A stretch of DNA of 64,000 bases from Candidatus Nanopelagicus abundans. Its GTDB lineage: Bacteria; Actinomycetota; Actinomycetes; Nanopelagicales; Nanopelagicaceae. Of this stretch, positions 51,221 through 59,864 are shown piece by piece. The number at the start of each line of letters is the position of its first letter. Positions within the stretch are counted from its first letter, which is position 1. A program made the position numbers and the translations under genes. Under the pieces are notes generated by a model. That model was not told the DNA's origin and did no database searches. It was given only the letters and a program-made list of their open reading frames with translations. Location: the NCBI RefSeq assembly GCF_002288305.1, contig NZ_CP016779.1, positions 620,001 through 684,000 on the forward strand, given 5' to 3'.

Positions 51221-51702
51221 AGATCCCCCTTACCTTTAGTAAATGGCACATTTTTCCAACTTAGAAATGTAATCAGTATTGCAGCACTAACCACTGACAT
51301 ATCTGCAATATTAAAGACTGGCCAGTTAGGTATTTGAATCCAATCGATAACCTCACCCTGTAAGGCACCTGGTGTGCGAAAAATTCGATCAGATAAATTA
51401 CCAAATATTCCGCCCAACGCTAAGCCAAGGGCGATCGCCCAGGGATTAGACCTAACGCTTCTCCCATAATAAAAGATCACACCCGCTATAATAATTGCAA
51501 AACTTGATAGGAATATTGTGCCACTTGAAGCAAGATTAAATGCCGCCCCTGAGTTAAATACGAGTCGAAATTGCAGCAGTGAACCAATTATTTGTTTTGG
51601 CTCATCTGATAAATAGTTAAGAGCTGCTACTTTTGTTAAATAATCTATGGCAAAAACTATTAAAGCGGTAGCCGCTAACCATTTGCGCTGAAGATAGTTC
51701 AG
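51217..51702 (-). CDS. lspA: Lipoprotein signal peptidase, apparent CTG start
   Basis: Membrane aspartyl protease that removes signal peptides from lipidated prolipoproteins. Read from a CTG at 51702 it gives 161 aa with four helices, the N-terminal DYLTKVA, NSGAAFNL, and both catalytic aspartates in GNLSDRIF and FNIADMSV. There is no ATG, GTG or TTG in frame before about residue 74, and starting there would remove the essential first half. The CTG overlaps the dksA-like stop (CTGA), and AGAGGA lies six bases upstream, so a CTG start is well supported. Its stop overlaps the rluD ATG. Confidence 0.9.
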   Translation of the reverse strand: MNYLQRKWLAATALIVFAIDYLTKVAALNYLSDEPKQIIGSLLQFRLVFNSGAAFNLASSGTIFLSSFAIIIAGVIFYYGRSVRSNPWAIALGLALGGIFGNLSDRIFRTPGALQGEVIDWIQIPNWPVFNIADMSVVSAAILITFLSWKNVPFTKGKGDL

Positions 51703-52466
51703 CGTCGTTCCTCTTTTTGTTTACAAACCATACAAAGTGTTGCTCTTGGAAAAACTTGTAGCCTTGCTTTGCCTACAAAATTTCCACACTCTTCGCACTT
51801 GCCGTAAGTTTTATTATTAATTCGCTCAAGGGCTCGCTCAGTTTGCTGCACCATGTCTCGAGCGTTATATACCAATGACATTTCATGCTCACGCTCAAAA
51901 GTTTTTGCACCAGCATCTGCTTGGTCATCTCCCGCGCCAACTCCTGCTGCCTCAACTAAATCTTCCATCTCAGCCTCTGCTGTTTCCAACTCTTTCCGCA
52001 ACCTAATTAAATCCTTTGAAAGTTCAGCCTTGATGCTTTTTAACTCAGTGGCGTTCCATGCCATCTCACTCGCTGTCGCCACAAGTGGAGCTGGCGCACT
52101 TTTAATTGGTTTTAGTGCTGCTGCTTTCTTTGACTTTAACACTGGCTTTGGTGGTGGCAACATAACTAATCTGCGCTCTTCCACAATTGGAGTTGCATTT
52201 GCATTTGGAATTGTTGATGTTACAGAAATAGTTGTTGAGGAACCTGAAGTTGAAGTTTGTAACTTAGCTGGAAATGGCTTACCAGGTGCTTTTTTAAATG
52301 CTGCTTTCTTAGCAAGTTTAGGCTTAACGATATTTGGTGATCGCTTTGCCACCTTCTTAGCAGGTGCTTTTTTCGTTGACTTTTTAACGGCTGACTTAGC
52401 CGGCTTTTTTATGGAAGGCTTCTTACTTTTTTTTGCTGATTTCTTAAATAACTTGCGAATAGCCAC
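51699..52466 (-). CDS. DksA/TraR-type zinc-finger protein with lysine-rich tail
   Basis: A 255-aa protein from the GTG at 52466, chosen because AGGAGG lies just upstream; the frame is open to 52505. Residues 1-60 are a Lys/Ala/Pro-rich tail with repeated KKxAKK-like units, resembling histone H1 tails. Residues 60-130 are low-complexity. About 135-215 is a predicted coiled coil, and the C-terminus is a DksA-type C4 finger with C224, C227, C245 and C248. DksA proteins act in the secondary channel of RNA polymerase; the tail suggests added nucleic-acid binding. Position before lspA and beside ileS is the usual actinobacterial one. Confidence 0.85.
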   Translation of the reverse strand: MAIRKLFKKSAKKSKKPSIKKPAKSAVKKSTKKAPAKKVAKRSPNIVKPKLAKKAAFKKAPGKPFPAKLQTSTSGSSTTISVTSTIPNANATPIVEERRLVMLPPPKPVLKSKKAAALKPIKSAPAPLVATASEMAWNATELKSIKAELSKDLIRLRKELETAEAEMEDLVEAAGVGAGDDQADAGAKTFEREHEMSLVYNARDMVQQTERALERINNKTYGKCEECGNFVGKARLQVFPRATLCMVCKQKEERR

Positions 52467-52486
52467 GATACCTCCTGGAGGGGCAA

Positions 52487-52516
52487 AGGTTATGGCTTGT
52501 CGCAACTAATTACCAA
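52487..52516 (-). promoter_or_regulatory. Predicted promoter of the dksA-like-lspA-rluD unit
   Basis: TTGGTA (52511-52516) and TAACCT (52487-52492) on the minus strand have an 18-base spacer. The -10 is identical to that proposed for rpsA. Start near 52480, giving a short leader with the AGGAGG site. Confidence 0.5.
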
Positions 52517-52567
52517 CCGCCACCCCTGCGCGTAATGAGAGTTCAGAAAAAGGTATCAATCCCGCGT

Positions 52568-52573
52568 TAGAAT
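52568..52573 (+). promoter_or_regulatory. Putative -10 box of ileS (leaderless)
   Basis: TAGAAT ends five bases before the ileS GTG, with no Shine-Dalgarno between. No T-box leader of the kind seen upstream of some actinobacterial ileS genes fits in this 112-base divergent region. Confidence 0.5.
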
Positions 52574-52578
52574 GTAGG

Positions 52579-55500
52579 GTGGATACGAACTCGAAGCGCA
52601 CAATTAACGCCTTACCTGCGCAAATTGATCTTCCATCAATGGAAGCTAGTATTTTGGATTTTTGGTCACAAAATCAAATTTTTGAAAAGTCAGTTGCAAA
52701 TCGAAACGGTGCACCGCGTTGGAGTTTTTATGAAGGCCCTCCTACTGCAAATGGAATGCCTGGCACCCACCATATTGAAGCTAGAGTTTTTAAGGATTTA
52801 TTTCCACGCTTTCAAACAATGAAAGGCAAGCAAGTAATTCGTAAAGCGGGTTGGGATTGTCATGGATTACCAGTTGAAATTGCAGTTGAAAAAGAATTGG
52901 GTTTTACTGGAAAAGCAGACATCGAAAAATTTGGTGTAGCAGAATTTAATGAAAAGTGTCGTGAATCGGTGCAACGGCATGTTGGTGAGTTCACTAATAT
53001 GACAAAGCGCATGGGTTTTTGGGTGGATTTTGATGAAGCCTATTGGACTATGTCACCTGCATATATTGAAAGTGTTTGGTGGTCACTAGCGCAAATTTGG
53101 AAAAAAGGATTACTAGTTCAAGACCATAGGGTTGCGCCATATTGCCCAAGATGTGGAACAGGCTTATCCGATCATGAATTAGCACAAGGTTATGAAACTA
53201 TTAAGGATCCATCTGTTTTTGTTAGATTTAAAGCAACCTCTGGAAAGTTAGCAGAACTAGAAGCAAGCCTGCTGGTTTGGACTACTACCCCATGGACATT
53301 AATTGCAAATACTGCTGTTGCAGTAAATCCTAAGGTGGAGTACCAGGTAATTGAAATAACAAATGAGGATTTAACTGAACGGTTGGTAGTTGCTGCAGAT
53401 CTAGCATCAGTTCTAGGAGAGGACCGAAAGGTATTAGCTACATTTAAAGGCAGCGAACTAGAGCACACTAAATACACTAGGCCATTTGATTTCATTGAGA
53501 TTGAAAATGCTCACTATGTAGTTTTAGCTGATTATGTAACAGTTGAAGATGGAACTGGATTAGTTCACCAGTCCCCTGCCTTTGGTGCTGATGACTTAGA
53601 GGTTTGTCGAAAATATAACCTGCCGGTAGTCAATCCAATTGAACCCGATGGTCACTTTAAAAAAGAGGTCGCATTAGTTGGTGGTGTATTTTTTAAAGAA
53701 GCAGATAAGGCATTAATTAAGGATTTAAAATCTCGCAATTTAATGTTTAAGAGCTCTCAATTTGAGCATTCCTATCCACATTGCTGGCGATGTCACACAG
53801 CTTTAATGTATTACGCACAACCATCCTGGTATATCAAGACAACCTCAATTAAGAAAGATCTGCTGCGTGAGAATTCGAAAACTGATTGGCACCCAGAGAC
53901 AATTAAAACTGGTCGCTTTGGTGATTGGTTAAATAATAATATTGACTGGGCCGTTTCTCGTAATCGCTATTGGGGAACGCCACTTCCAATATGGCGATGT
54001 GAGAATAAGCATGAAATCTGCGTAAGTTCACTATCTGAATTAGGAGAACTAGCTGGTAAAGAGTTAAGTAAATTAGATCCACACCGTCCATTTGTCGATG
54101 ATATTAAGTTTAAATGTAAAGATTGCTCATCGATTATGGAGCGTACGCCTGAGGTAATTGATTGTTGGTATGACTCAGGGGCAATGCCATTTGCGCAGTG
54201 GGGTTACCCACATCAGGCGGAATCTGAAAAGGAATTTAAAGCTGCATATCCTGCAGATTTTATTTGTGAAGCAATTGATCAAACTCGTGGTTGGTTCTAC
54301 ACCTTAATGACAATTGGAACTTTAGTATTTGATAAATCATCATATAAAACTGTGCTTTGCCTTGGCCATATTTTAGATAAAGATGGCAGGAAAATGAGCA
54401 AGCATTTAGGAAATGTATTAGAGCCAATACCGTTGATGAACCAACATGGCGCAGATGCCGTGCGCTGGTACATGCTCGCAGCTGGCTCACCGTGGAGTGC
54501 TCGCAGAGTTGGACATGATGCGATATCAGATGTGGTTAGAAAAACTCTGCTTACCTACTGGAATACCATTTCTTTCTTTACCCTCTATGCAAATGCAGCA
54601 GATTTTAAAGTTTCATCCCTACCTAAAGATTTAACACTTATGGATCACTGGATTCTCTCTGAACTTAATAAACTAATTAAAGGTGTAGATGATGCCCTTG
54701 AAAGTTTTGATTCGCAAGGTGCCGGAGCTTTACTTGCTGCATTTATTGATGATCTCTCAAATTGGTATGTGCGCAGATCTCGTCGTCGCTTCTGGGATGG
54801 TGACCCAGTAGCACTTAATACTCTTTACTTCTGCCTTAAGAACTTAACCCTTCTGCTAGCTCCTATGGTGCCATTTATCTCTGAACATGTTTGGCAAAAA
54901 CTTGTTAAATCATCTGAAGCAGATCAAGTTGAATCAGTTCACCTAGCAGACTTTCCACAATTTGATAAAGTGATGATTGATGAAAAATTATCAACTTCTG
55001 TTGCACTTTCGCGAAGACTAGTTGAATTAGGAAGAGCTGCTCGGGCAGAGTCAGCAATTAAAATTCGCCAACCACTATCTCGCGCCTTAATCTCTGCTCC
55101 TGGCTGGGATCAGATATCTGAAGAGATTAAATCTCATATCGCTGATGAGCTAAATATTTTGGCACTAGATGGTATTCATGCGGCTGGATCAGATCTCGTA
55201 GATATCTCAGTAAAGGCAAACTTTCGCACCCTTGGCACAAAATTTGGTGCAAATGTTCAAGAGATTTCAAAACAAATCTCGGTAACTGATGCAACTGCTA
55301 TGGTTAAAGATCTGCGGAAAAATAAAACCTTTAAATTAAATGTTGAAATCAATGGTAAGTCTAAAGGCATTGAGATTGAAATTGAAGATTTGATAATTAC
55401 TGAAACCCCTCGAACTGGATGGTCTGTTGCCTCACATGCAGGTGAAAGTTTGGCACTTGATCTTGAGTTAACTCCAGAGTTAATTAGAGCTGGATTAGTG

Positions 55501-55725
55501 CGTGAGGTAATTAGAGCAATTCAAGAGGAACGTAAAAATATTGGTTTAGATGTCAGCGACCGGATAACAGTTAGCTGGAATGGCCCAACCGAGTTAGCAA
55601 AGGTAATCTCATCAGCAACGGCAGAAATTAGTGCTGAAGTATTGGCTACACAAATGCAGCAGGTTAGCACCGAAAAATCTGATGAGAATGAACTCGGCTT
55701 GTGGTTAAAACTAATTAAAAACTAA
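52579..55725 (+). CDS. ileS: Isoleucyl-tRNA synthetase
   Basis: Charges tRNA-Ile and edits valine. The 1048-aa protein is the long, eukaryote-like (type 2) form usual in actinobacteria. The HIGH-type motif is in PPTANGMPGTHH (about 54-65), the CP1 editing domain runs about 190-400 (LVWTTTPWTL), and the KMSKS-type motif is K605-M-S-K608-H. The anticodon-binding and C-terminal domains follow. It starts with GTG. It ends immediately before the convergent yggT stop with no spacer. It is the only large gene transcribed rightward between 26 kb and the end. Confidence 0.97.
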   Translation: MDTNSKRTINALPAQIDLPSMEASILDFWSQNQIFEKSVANRNGAPRWSFYEGPPTANGMPGTHHIEARVFKDLFPRFQTMKGKQVIRKAGWDCHGLPVEIAVEKELGFTGKADIEKFGVAEFNEKCRESVQRHVGEFTNMTKRMGFWVDFDEAYWTMSPAYIESVWWSLAQIWKKGLLVQDHRVAPYCPRCGTGLSDHELAQGYETIKDPSVFVRFKATSGKLAELEASLLVWTTTPWTLIANTAVAVNPKVEYQVIEITNEDLTERLVVAADLASVLGEDRKVLATFKGSELEHTKYTRPFDFIEIENAHYVVLADYVTVEDGTGLVHQSPAFGADDLEVCRKYNLPVVNPIEPDGHFKKEVALVGGVFFKEADKALIKDLKSRNLMFKSSQFEHSYPHCWRCHTALMYYAQPSWYIKTTSIKKDLLRENSKTDWHPETIKTGRFGDWLNNNIDWAVSRNRYWGTPLPIWRCENKHEICVSSLSELGELAGKELSKLDPHRPFVDDIKFKCKDCSSIMERTPEVIDCWYDSGAMPFAQWGYPHQAESEKEFKAAYPADFICEAIDQTRGWFYTLMTIGTLVFDKSSYKTVLCLGHILDKDGRKMSKHLGNVLEPIPLMNQHGADAVRWYMLAAGSPWSARRVGHDAISDVVRKTLLTYWNTISFFTLYANAADFKVSSLPKDLTLMDHWILSELNKLIKGVDDALESFDSQGAGALLAAFIDDLSNWYVRRSRRRFWDGDPVALNTLYFCLKNLTLLLAPMVPFISEHVWQKLVKSSEADQVESVHLADFPQFDKVMIDEKLSTSVALSRRLVELGRAARAESAIKIRQPLSRALISAPGWDQISEEIKSHIADELNILALDGIHAAGSDLVDISVKANFRTLGTKFGANVQEISKQISVTDATAMVKDLRKNKTFKLNVEINGKSKGIEIEIEDLIITETPRTGWSVASHAGESLALDLELTPELIRAGLVREVIRAIQEERKNIGLDVSDRITVSWNGPTELAKVISSATAEISAEVLATQMQQVSTEKSDENELGLWLKLIKN

Positions 55726-56010
55726 TTAAAGAACAGAAACTAAACGCATAAGTAATTGCACAACAAAAAACACAACAATAAAAGATAGATCAAGTGAAAC
55801 TGCGCCTAACCGAAGTGGTGGCACAAACTGCCTAACAAAAGATAATGGCTTATCGGTAATTGTATAAACCAACTCGGCTAGGGCAAGTACAACTCCTTTT
55901 GGACGCCAGTTTGGTGAGAAGATTCGAATGTAATCTAAAATTAAACGGCCGATTAGTGTAATTAAAAATAGATTAAGAGCCCAGTAAATTAAACCAAAAA
56001 TTGCACCCAT
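55726..56010 (-). CDS. YggT-family membrane protein
   Basis: A 94-aa protein with two hydrophobic helices (about 3-25 and 68-92) joined by a loop containing YTITDKPLSFVRQFVPP, the YggT family signature. The family lies beside sepF and ftsZ in many Gram-positives and has been linked to division, envelope or osmotic tolerance; its exact role is unknown. The divIVA gene expected next in this cluster is absent. Confidence 0.85.
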   Translation of the reverse strand: MGAIFGLIYWALNLFLITLIGRLILDYIRIFSPNWRPKGVVLALAELVYTITDKPLSFVRQFVPPLRLGAVSLDLSFIVVFFVVQLLMRLVSVL

Positions 56011-56023
56011 GGTTTAAAGGTTT

Positions 56024-56476
56024 TTAGCTTTGATTAAAAAAACTTGCTTGTGCTGCTGAATTCTTATCTTCAACACTAACTGAAACATTTGGCGGTGTTA
56101 ATAAAAATACTTTTGGAGTTACTCGTTCAATACTTCCATGGTGACCAAAAACTAGACCAGAAGCAAAGTCAACTAAACGCTTACGCTCTGTCTCTTCCAT
56201 GTCACTTAAATTCATAATTACCGGCTTACCCTCGCGGTAATGCTCACCAATTAATCGGGCTTCACTATAAGTTCTAGGAGTTAGCGAAATAATATGATCC
56301 ATAATTTTACTTTGTGCAGATGCTGGAAGTAATTCAACATTTGACTTTGCAGCAGATTTTGAATTAGCACGAACTAATCTAGGTGCTCGCTCAGTTAGTT
56401 GATTATTGCCATGGTCAAGCTCTTCCTCATCCATAAGACCGAGGTAACCTGCAACCCGCTTAAATGCACTAGCCAT
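56024..56476 (-). CDS. sepF: SepF, FtsZ membrane anchor and ring organiser
   Basis: In actinobacteria, which lack FtsA, SepF tethers FtsZ to the membrane. I start at the ATG 56476 (150 aa), since MASAFKRVAGYLGLMDEEE matches the family N-terminal amphipathic helix; an upstream ATG (56548) would overlap yggS. The central DUF552 core runs about 65-135 (RTYSEARLIGEHYREGKPVIMNLSDM and VDFASGLVFG). It lies 10 bases after yggS. A key partner for the ftsZ in this cluster. Confidence 0.93.
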   Translation of the reverse strand: MASAFKRVAGYLGLMDEEELDHGNNQLTERAPRLVRANSKSAAKSNVELLPASAQSKIMDHIISLTPRTYSEARLIGEHYREGKPVIMNLSDMEETERKRLVDFASGLVFGHHGSIERVTPKVFLLTPPNVSVSVEDKNSAAQASFFNQS

Positions 56477-56486
56477 AGACCAAAGG

Positions 56487-57173
56487 CTATGCGATCGGAG
56501 ATCTAATACCGAGGATTGAACTGCCAATTCTGATATGTGTCGCACCATATTTGATGGCTATTTGATAGTCACCACTCATCCCAATTGATAAGGATTTAGC
56601 AGCTGGGAAAGTGCGCAGGAAATCACTGCGGATAGCCACTAATTCAGCAAAGGCTTCCTCAGCAGGTGAATCAACTGGGGCAACTGCCATTAAGCCCTGC
56701 AAACTAATTCCTGGTAACTCAGAAATAGCACCTGCTAATTCGATTAAATCAGAAGGGTTAACGCCGGATCTAGACTGTGGCGGCTTATCCAGTGAGACCT
56801 GAATAAAAATTGGCTTTTCTATGCCACCGCTGTGCTGAGAGATAATTTGCGCATATTTTAGTTGATCAACTGAATGTATATAACTTGCCCAAGATGTGAT
56901 TGATTTTAATTTATTGCTCTGAATCTGGCCTTGAAAATGCCACTTCACATCATCTGGTAATAGTGAAACCTTCCCACTTGCCTCCTGATCACGATTCTCA
57001 CCAAACTCTCGGATACCAAGAGAATAGAGAATTTCGATATCAGATACTGGAAAGGTTTTAGTAACTGCAATTAAAGTTATTTCACCAGTTGACCGGTTAG
57101 CTTTTTCAGCCGCTAACTTGATCTGCTCATTTACCTTTTCAAGATTTGCACTAATTTCATCAATACGGTTCAT
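56487..57173 (-). CDS. YggS/PLPBP-family pyridoxal phosphate homeostasis protein
   Basis: Small PLP-binding TIM-barrel protein that buffers vitamin B6 and keto-acid pools. The 228-aa protein binds PLP through K39 in LIAVTKTFP, and has the FGENRDQE, WHFQGQIQSNK and SMGMSGDY-like LSIGMSGDYQIAIKYGATHIRIG motifs. The ATG overlaps the pgeF stop (ATGA). Standard member of the ftsZ-pgeF-yggS-sepF-yggT string. Confidence 0.95.
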   Translation of the reverse strand: MNRIDEISANLEKVNEQIKLAAEKANRSTGEITLIAVTKTFPVSDIEILYSLGIREFGENRDQEASGKVSLLPDDVKWHFQGQIQSNKLKSITSWASYIHSVDQLKYAQIISQHSGGIEKPIFIQVSLDKPPQSRSGVNPSDLIELAGAISELPGISLQGLMAVAPVDSPAEEAFAELVAIRSDFLRTFPAAKSLSIGMSGDYQIAIKYGATHIRIGSSILGIRSPIA

Positions 57174-57784
57174 AAGCTAATTACACCAACCTGCCGGCCT
57201 AGGGTGGCATCTGCGCGGTGTGAAAAGTAGTCAGAATTTTCCTTTGTGCAAATTCCTAAACTTGTTATTTCAACTTCACTTAATTGATCTTTTAGACCTG
57301 CGAACAGATTTAGGTGATTACTTTTGCCACCTGTTGCTGGATGCTCTTTAACAATCTCGCCATACATCACCGGGTCCACTTCATAACAGTTGCCACAAAT
57401 ATGCGGGCCAACCACCCCAGATATCTGATCTGCGCCCAGTTTCTTCATTTGATCTAACGCAGCTAGTGCTACTTTATTTAATAACCCCTTGCGGCCAACG
57501 TGAACTGCTGCAACTACACTTTTTGAAATAAGCAGCAGCGGAAGACAATCAGCTACCTGCACTGCTAATGCGACATTTGGTTTATCAGTTACAACTGCAT
57601 CACCATCATAAATTGCCCCATTTGGTGAGCTCTGGCTATCGACCACAGTTACTTTATTACCATGCGTTTGTTTCATAAAATAAATGGGATTGCCAATTAA
57701 TTTTGAAAGCTGTTTTGCGCTATCAGATGCTTGTGGATTATCTAGTGAGCCGAAGTGTCGCGAGGTAAAGAGCAACCGAGCCAT
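57170..57784 (-). CDS. pgeF: PgeF (YfiH), multicopper-like peptidoglycan editing / purine nucleoside enzyme
   Basis: A 204-aa DUF152 protein. Relatives remove misplaced serine from UDP-MurNAc precursors and also act as purine nucleoside phosphorylases or deaminases. The metal site residues are visible: the histidine in KQTHGNKV, the cysteine in VQVADCLPLLL, and the histidine in VAAVHVGRKGLL. GPHICGNCYEVD also matches. It is shorter than the E. coli protein (about 243). It follows ftsZ by 9 bases, consistent with a wall-quality role. Confidence 0.9.
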   Translation of the reverse strand: MARLLFTSRHFGSLDNPQASDSAKQLSKLIGNPIYFMKQTHGNKVTVVDSQSSPNGAIYDGDAVVTDKPNVALAVQVADCLPLLLISKSVVAAVHVGRKGLLNKVALAALDQMKKLGADQISGVVGPHICGNCYEVDPVMYGEIVKEHPATGGKSNHLNLFAGLKDQLSEVEITSLGICTKENSDYFSHRADATLGRQVGVISL

Positions 57785-57793
57785 GCTCGATTC

Positions 57794-58936
57794 CTAGCGC
57801 ATGAAATCAGGGATATCGATCTCATCTTCTGCGACTAAATCTTCAAAAGTTATCCGCTTGCGTGAGCGTGGTTCCCCGCCATTAACATCTAGATCAAGTG
57901 CAATTGCAATTGGATCATTAGCAGCGATTGGATCTGCTTCACCACTTAGTGCGGCCGCATTAATCACTGGCATTAATACACGCTTTGGTTCACCACCAGC
58001 AAAGCCTGCTGCAATAACTGTTACACGGACTTCATCACCTAAGGCATCATCAATTACAGTGCCATAAATAATATTTGCATCTGGGTGAGCAGATTGCGCA
58101 ACTAATTCAGCGGCCTCTGATATTTCAAATAAACCAAGATCTGATCCACCAGCAATTGAAAGTAATACGCCATGTGCACCATCAATTGAAGCTTCAAGAA
58201 GTGGACTTGAGATTGCAAGCTCTGCTGCGCGAATAGATCTTGCTTCACCTCTTGCTGAACCAATTCCCATCAATGCAGAACCAGCACCTGACATGATGCT
58301 TTTAACATCAGCAAAGTCAAGGTTTATTAATCCAGGTGTTGTAATTAAGTCTGTGATTCCTTGAACTCCAGATAATAAAACTTGATCAGCAGTTCTAAAT
58401 GCTTCCAGAGCACTAATTGAACGATCTGAAATTGCAAGCAGACGATCGTTTGGAATTACAATTAAAGTATCAACTTCTGTTCGTAAATTTTCTATTCCTT
58501 CATCTGCTTGTGCAGTTCTACGTTTTCCTTCAAATGTAAATGGTTTTGTAACTACACCAACTGTTAGCGCACCAAGATCTTTTGCAACCTTTGCGACAAT
58601 TGGAGCACCGCCAGTACCAGTTCCGCCACCTTCACCTGCAGTAACAAAAACCATATCGGCGCCACGTAATACTTCTTCAATTTCATCAATGTGATCAAGA
58701 GCTGCTTGACGACCAATCTCTGGCGCAGCACCTGCACCTAATCCTCTTGTTAACTTTCTACCAATATCTAATTTCACATCAGCATCTGACATTAACAATG
58801 CTTGTGCATCTGTATTGATTGCAATAAATTCAACACCTTTTAAACCAACGTCAATCATTCGGTTAACAGCATTAACTCCGCCGCCGCCAATACCAACAAC
58901 TTTAATTACAGCTAAATAATTTTGCGGTGTTGCCAC
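57794..58936 (-). CDS. ftsZ: FtsZ, bacterial tubulin
   Basis: GTPase that forms the division ring. The 380-aa protein has the G-box [10 protein letters not shown] at 103-112, the T7 loop [11 protein letters not shown], and a linker of about 50 residues. The C-terminal peptide EIDIPDFMR is the site expected to bind SepF. The GTG start is preceded by GAAGAGG. It is separated from ftsQ by 190 bases that hold a promoter and a palindrome, so ftsZ transcription can be set independently of the mur genes. Confidence 0.97.
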   Translation of the reverse strand: MATPQNYLAVIKVVGIGGGGVNAVNRMIDVGLKGVEFIAINTDAQALLMSDADVKLDIGRKLTRGLGAGAAPEIGRQAALDHIDEIEEVLRGADMVFVTAGEGGGTGTGGAPIVAKVAKDLGALTVGVVTKPFTFEGKRRTAQADEGIENLRTEVDTLIVIPNDRLLAISDRSISALEAFRTADQVLLSGVQGITDLITTPGLINLDFADVKSIMSGAGSALMGIGSARGEARSIRAAELAISSPLLEASIDGAHGVLLSIAGGSDLGLFEISEAAELVAQSAHPDANIIYGTVIDDALGDEVRVTVIAAGFAGGEPKRVLMPVINAAALSGEADPIAANDPIAIALDLDVNGGEPRSRKRITFEDLVAEDEIDIPDFMR

Positions 58937-58961
58937 GTTGCGCCTCTTCCCTAGCCCTAAA

Positions 58962-58974
58962 TCTCAACTTGAGA
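58962..58974. promoter_or_regulatory. 13-bp perfect palindrome in the ftsZ leader (candidate operator)
   Basis: TCTCAACTTGAGA has two 6-base arms around one base. It lies 26-38 bases upstream of the ftsZ GTG and just downstream of the proposed start of transcription. It could bind a dimeric regulator. The factor is unknown. Confidence 0.4.
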
Positions 58975-59003
58975 GTTAAAGTTATTGCTTTTCCGATTAC
59001 GCA

Positions 59004-59032
59004 AAAGTATGCATTAGAGGCATCTCAATCAA
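59004..59032 (-). promoter_or_regulatory. Predicted ftsZ promoter
   Basis: TTGATT (59027-59032) and TACTTT (59004-59009) on the minus strand are 17 bases apart. The start would be near 58997, giving a 60-base leader. The rest of the 190-base gap (59033-59126) is AT-rich with no frame of note. Confidence 0.5.
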
Positions 59033-59126
59033 ACACCGACACGATATTTAGTGAGATAAATATTTATGCAGTTTATGGATTTTTATAAAGAATTAATGCC
59101 AAATTCAGATTTACTTTTAATCAAAA

Positions 59127-59858
59127 TTAACTGACTATTGGCGAATCTGGCTGCGATAAATCCACCTGTTTAATTGCCTTATTTTCCGGTAGTTTCAAGA
59201 GGGCGGTTAATACTTTTGATTTTTGCCCAATATCAGTAGCCCCTCCCCAATTAATGCGAAGAGTGGAAGCATTAAGTCGGGTATCCATCAAAATAAAGCT
59301 TGATTTTGTGATGGAAATTGACTCAAGATCTAGTAATAAATATCGCAGATCACTTGGAATTTGCTCTAATAAAGTAGCTATTGCGGTCAGGTCCTCATTA
59401 CTGCGACTCTGACTTGTTACCGAAGGTAATTTACCTTGCGCCATAAGTTGATTTGGTGAAGTAGGTGTAAAAATAAAGCCCTTGCTATCAAAATTTACTG
59501 AGGCATTTTGCACAGAAATCGTTTTAGCAATTGCAACTCTCTCTTGAACCACTATTGAGACCTTTTTATTAAACCAGTTCCTAGAAACATCACTGCTAGA
59601 TATCCAATCTAATTGATTAAGGGTTCTTTTTATGGATCTAACATCCACCCTGGCTAATTGATCACCAGGCTTTGGCTCAATCCCATTTCGAGAAAGCTCA
59701 TTTAAAACTAGATTCGCAGCACCACTACCATTAACTGATACCTGTGCTACTGAAAGAAGTGAAGACCAACCAAGAAGATAAGCAGAGGCCGAGATTGCGC
59801 TAACTACCAGTATGGATGTTAATAATCGCTTTAGCCGCTTAGAAATCCTTAAACTCAT
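59127..59858 (-). CDS. ftsQ: FtsQ/DivIB cell division protein
   Basis: Bitopic membrane protein of the divisome that recruits FtsL and FtsB. The 243-aa protein has a basic cytoplasmic N-terminus, one membrane helix at about 13-32, and an extracytoplasmic POTRA domain (about 34-105; LSVAQVSVNGSGAANLVLN). A beta domain follows. Sequence is poorly conserved, and the call rests on layout and the murC-ftsQ-ftsZ order. It follows murC by 6 bases. Confidence 0.9.
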   Translation of the reverse strand: MSLRISKRLKRLLTSILVVSAISASAYLLGWSSLLSVAQVSVNGSGAANLVLNELSRNGIEPKPGDQLARVDVRSIKRTLNQLDWISSSDVSRNWFNKKVSIVVQERVAIAKTISVQNASVNFDSKGFIFTPTSPNQLMAQGKLPSVTSQSRSNEDLTAIATLLEQIPSDLRYLLLDLESISITKSSFILMDTRLNASTLRINWGGATDIGQKSKVLTALLKLPENKAIKQVDLSQPDSPIVS

Positions 59859-59864
59859 TAAGTA

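Noticed and set aside
51217-51480. Truncated lspA starting at 51480
   Set aside because: The first half of LspA, including DYLTKVA and NSGAAF, is encoded directly upstream in the same frame, so the gene is full length with an unusual start.
52277-52466. Tandem DNA repeat in the lysine-rich region
   Set aside because: The repetition is at the amino-acid level (Lys/Ala/Pro); the DNA units differ and do not form a regular array.
52467-52578. T-box riboswitch upstream of ileS
   Set aside because: The -10 box is five bases from the GTG and the divergent gap is only about 110 bases, with no T-box consensus.
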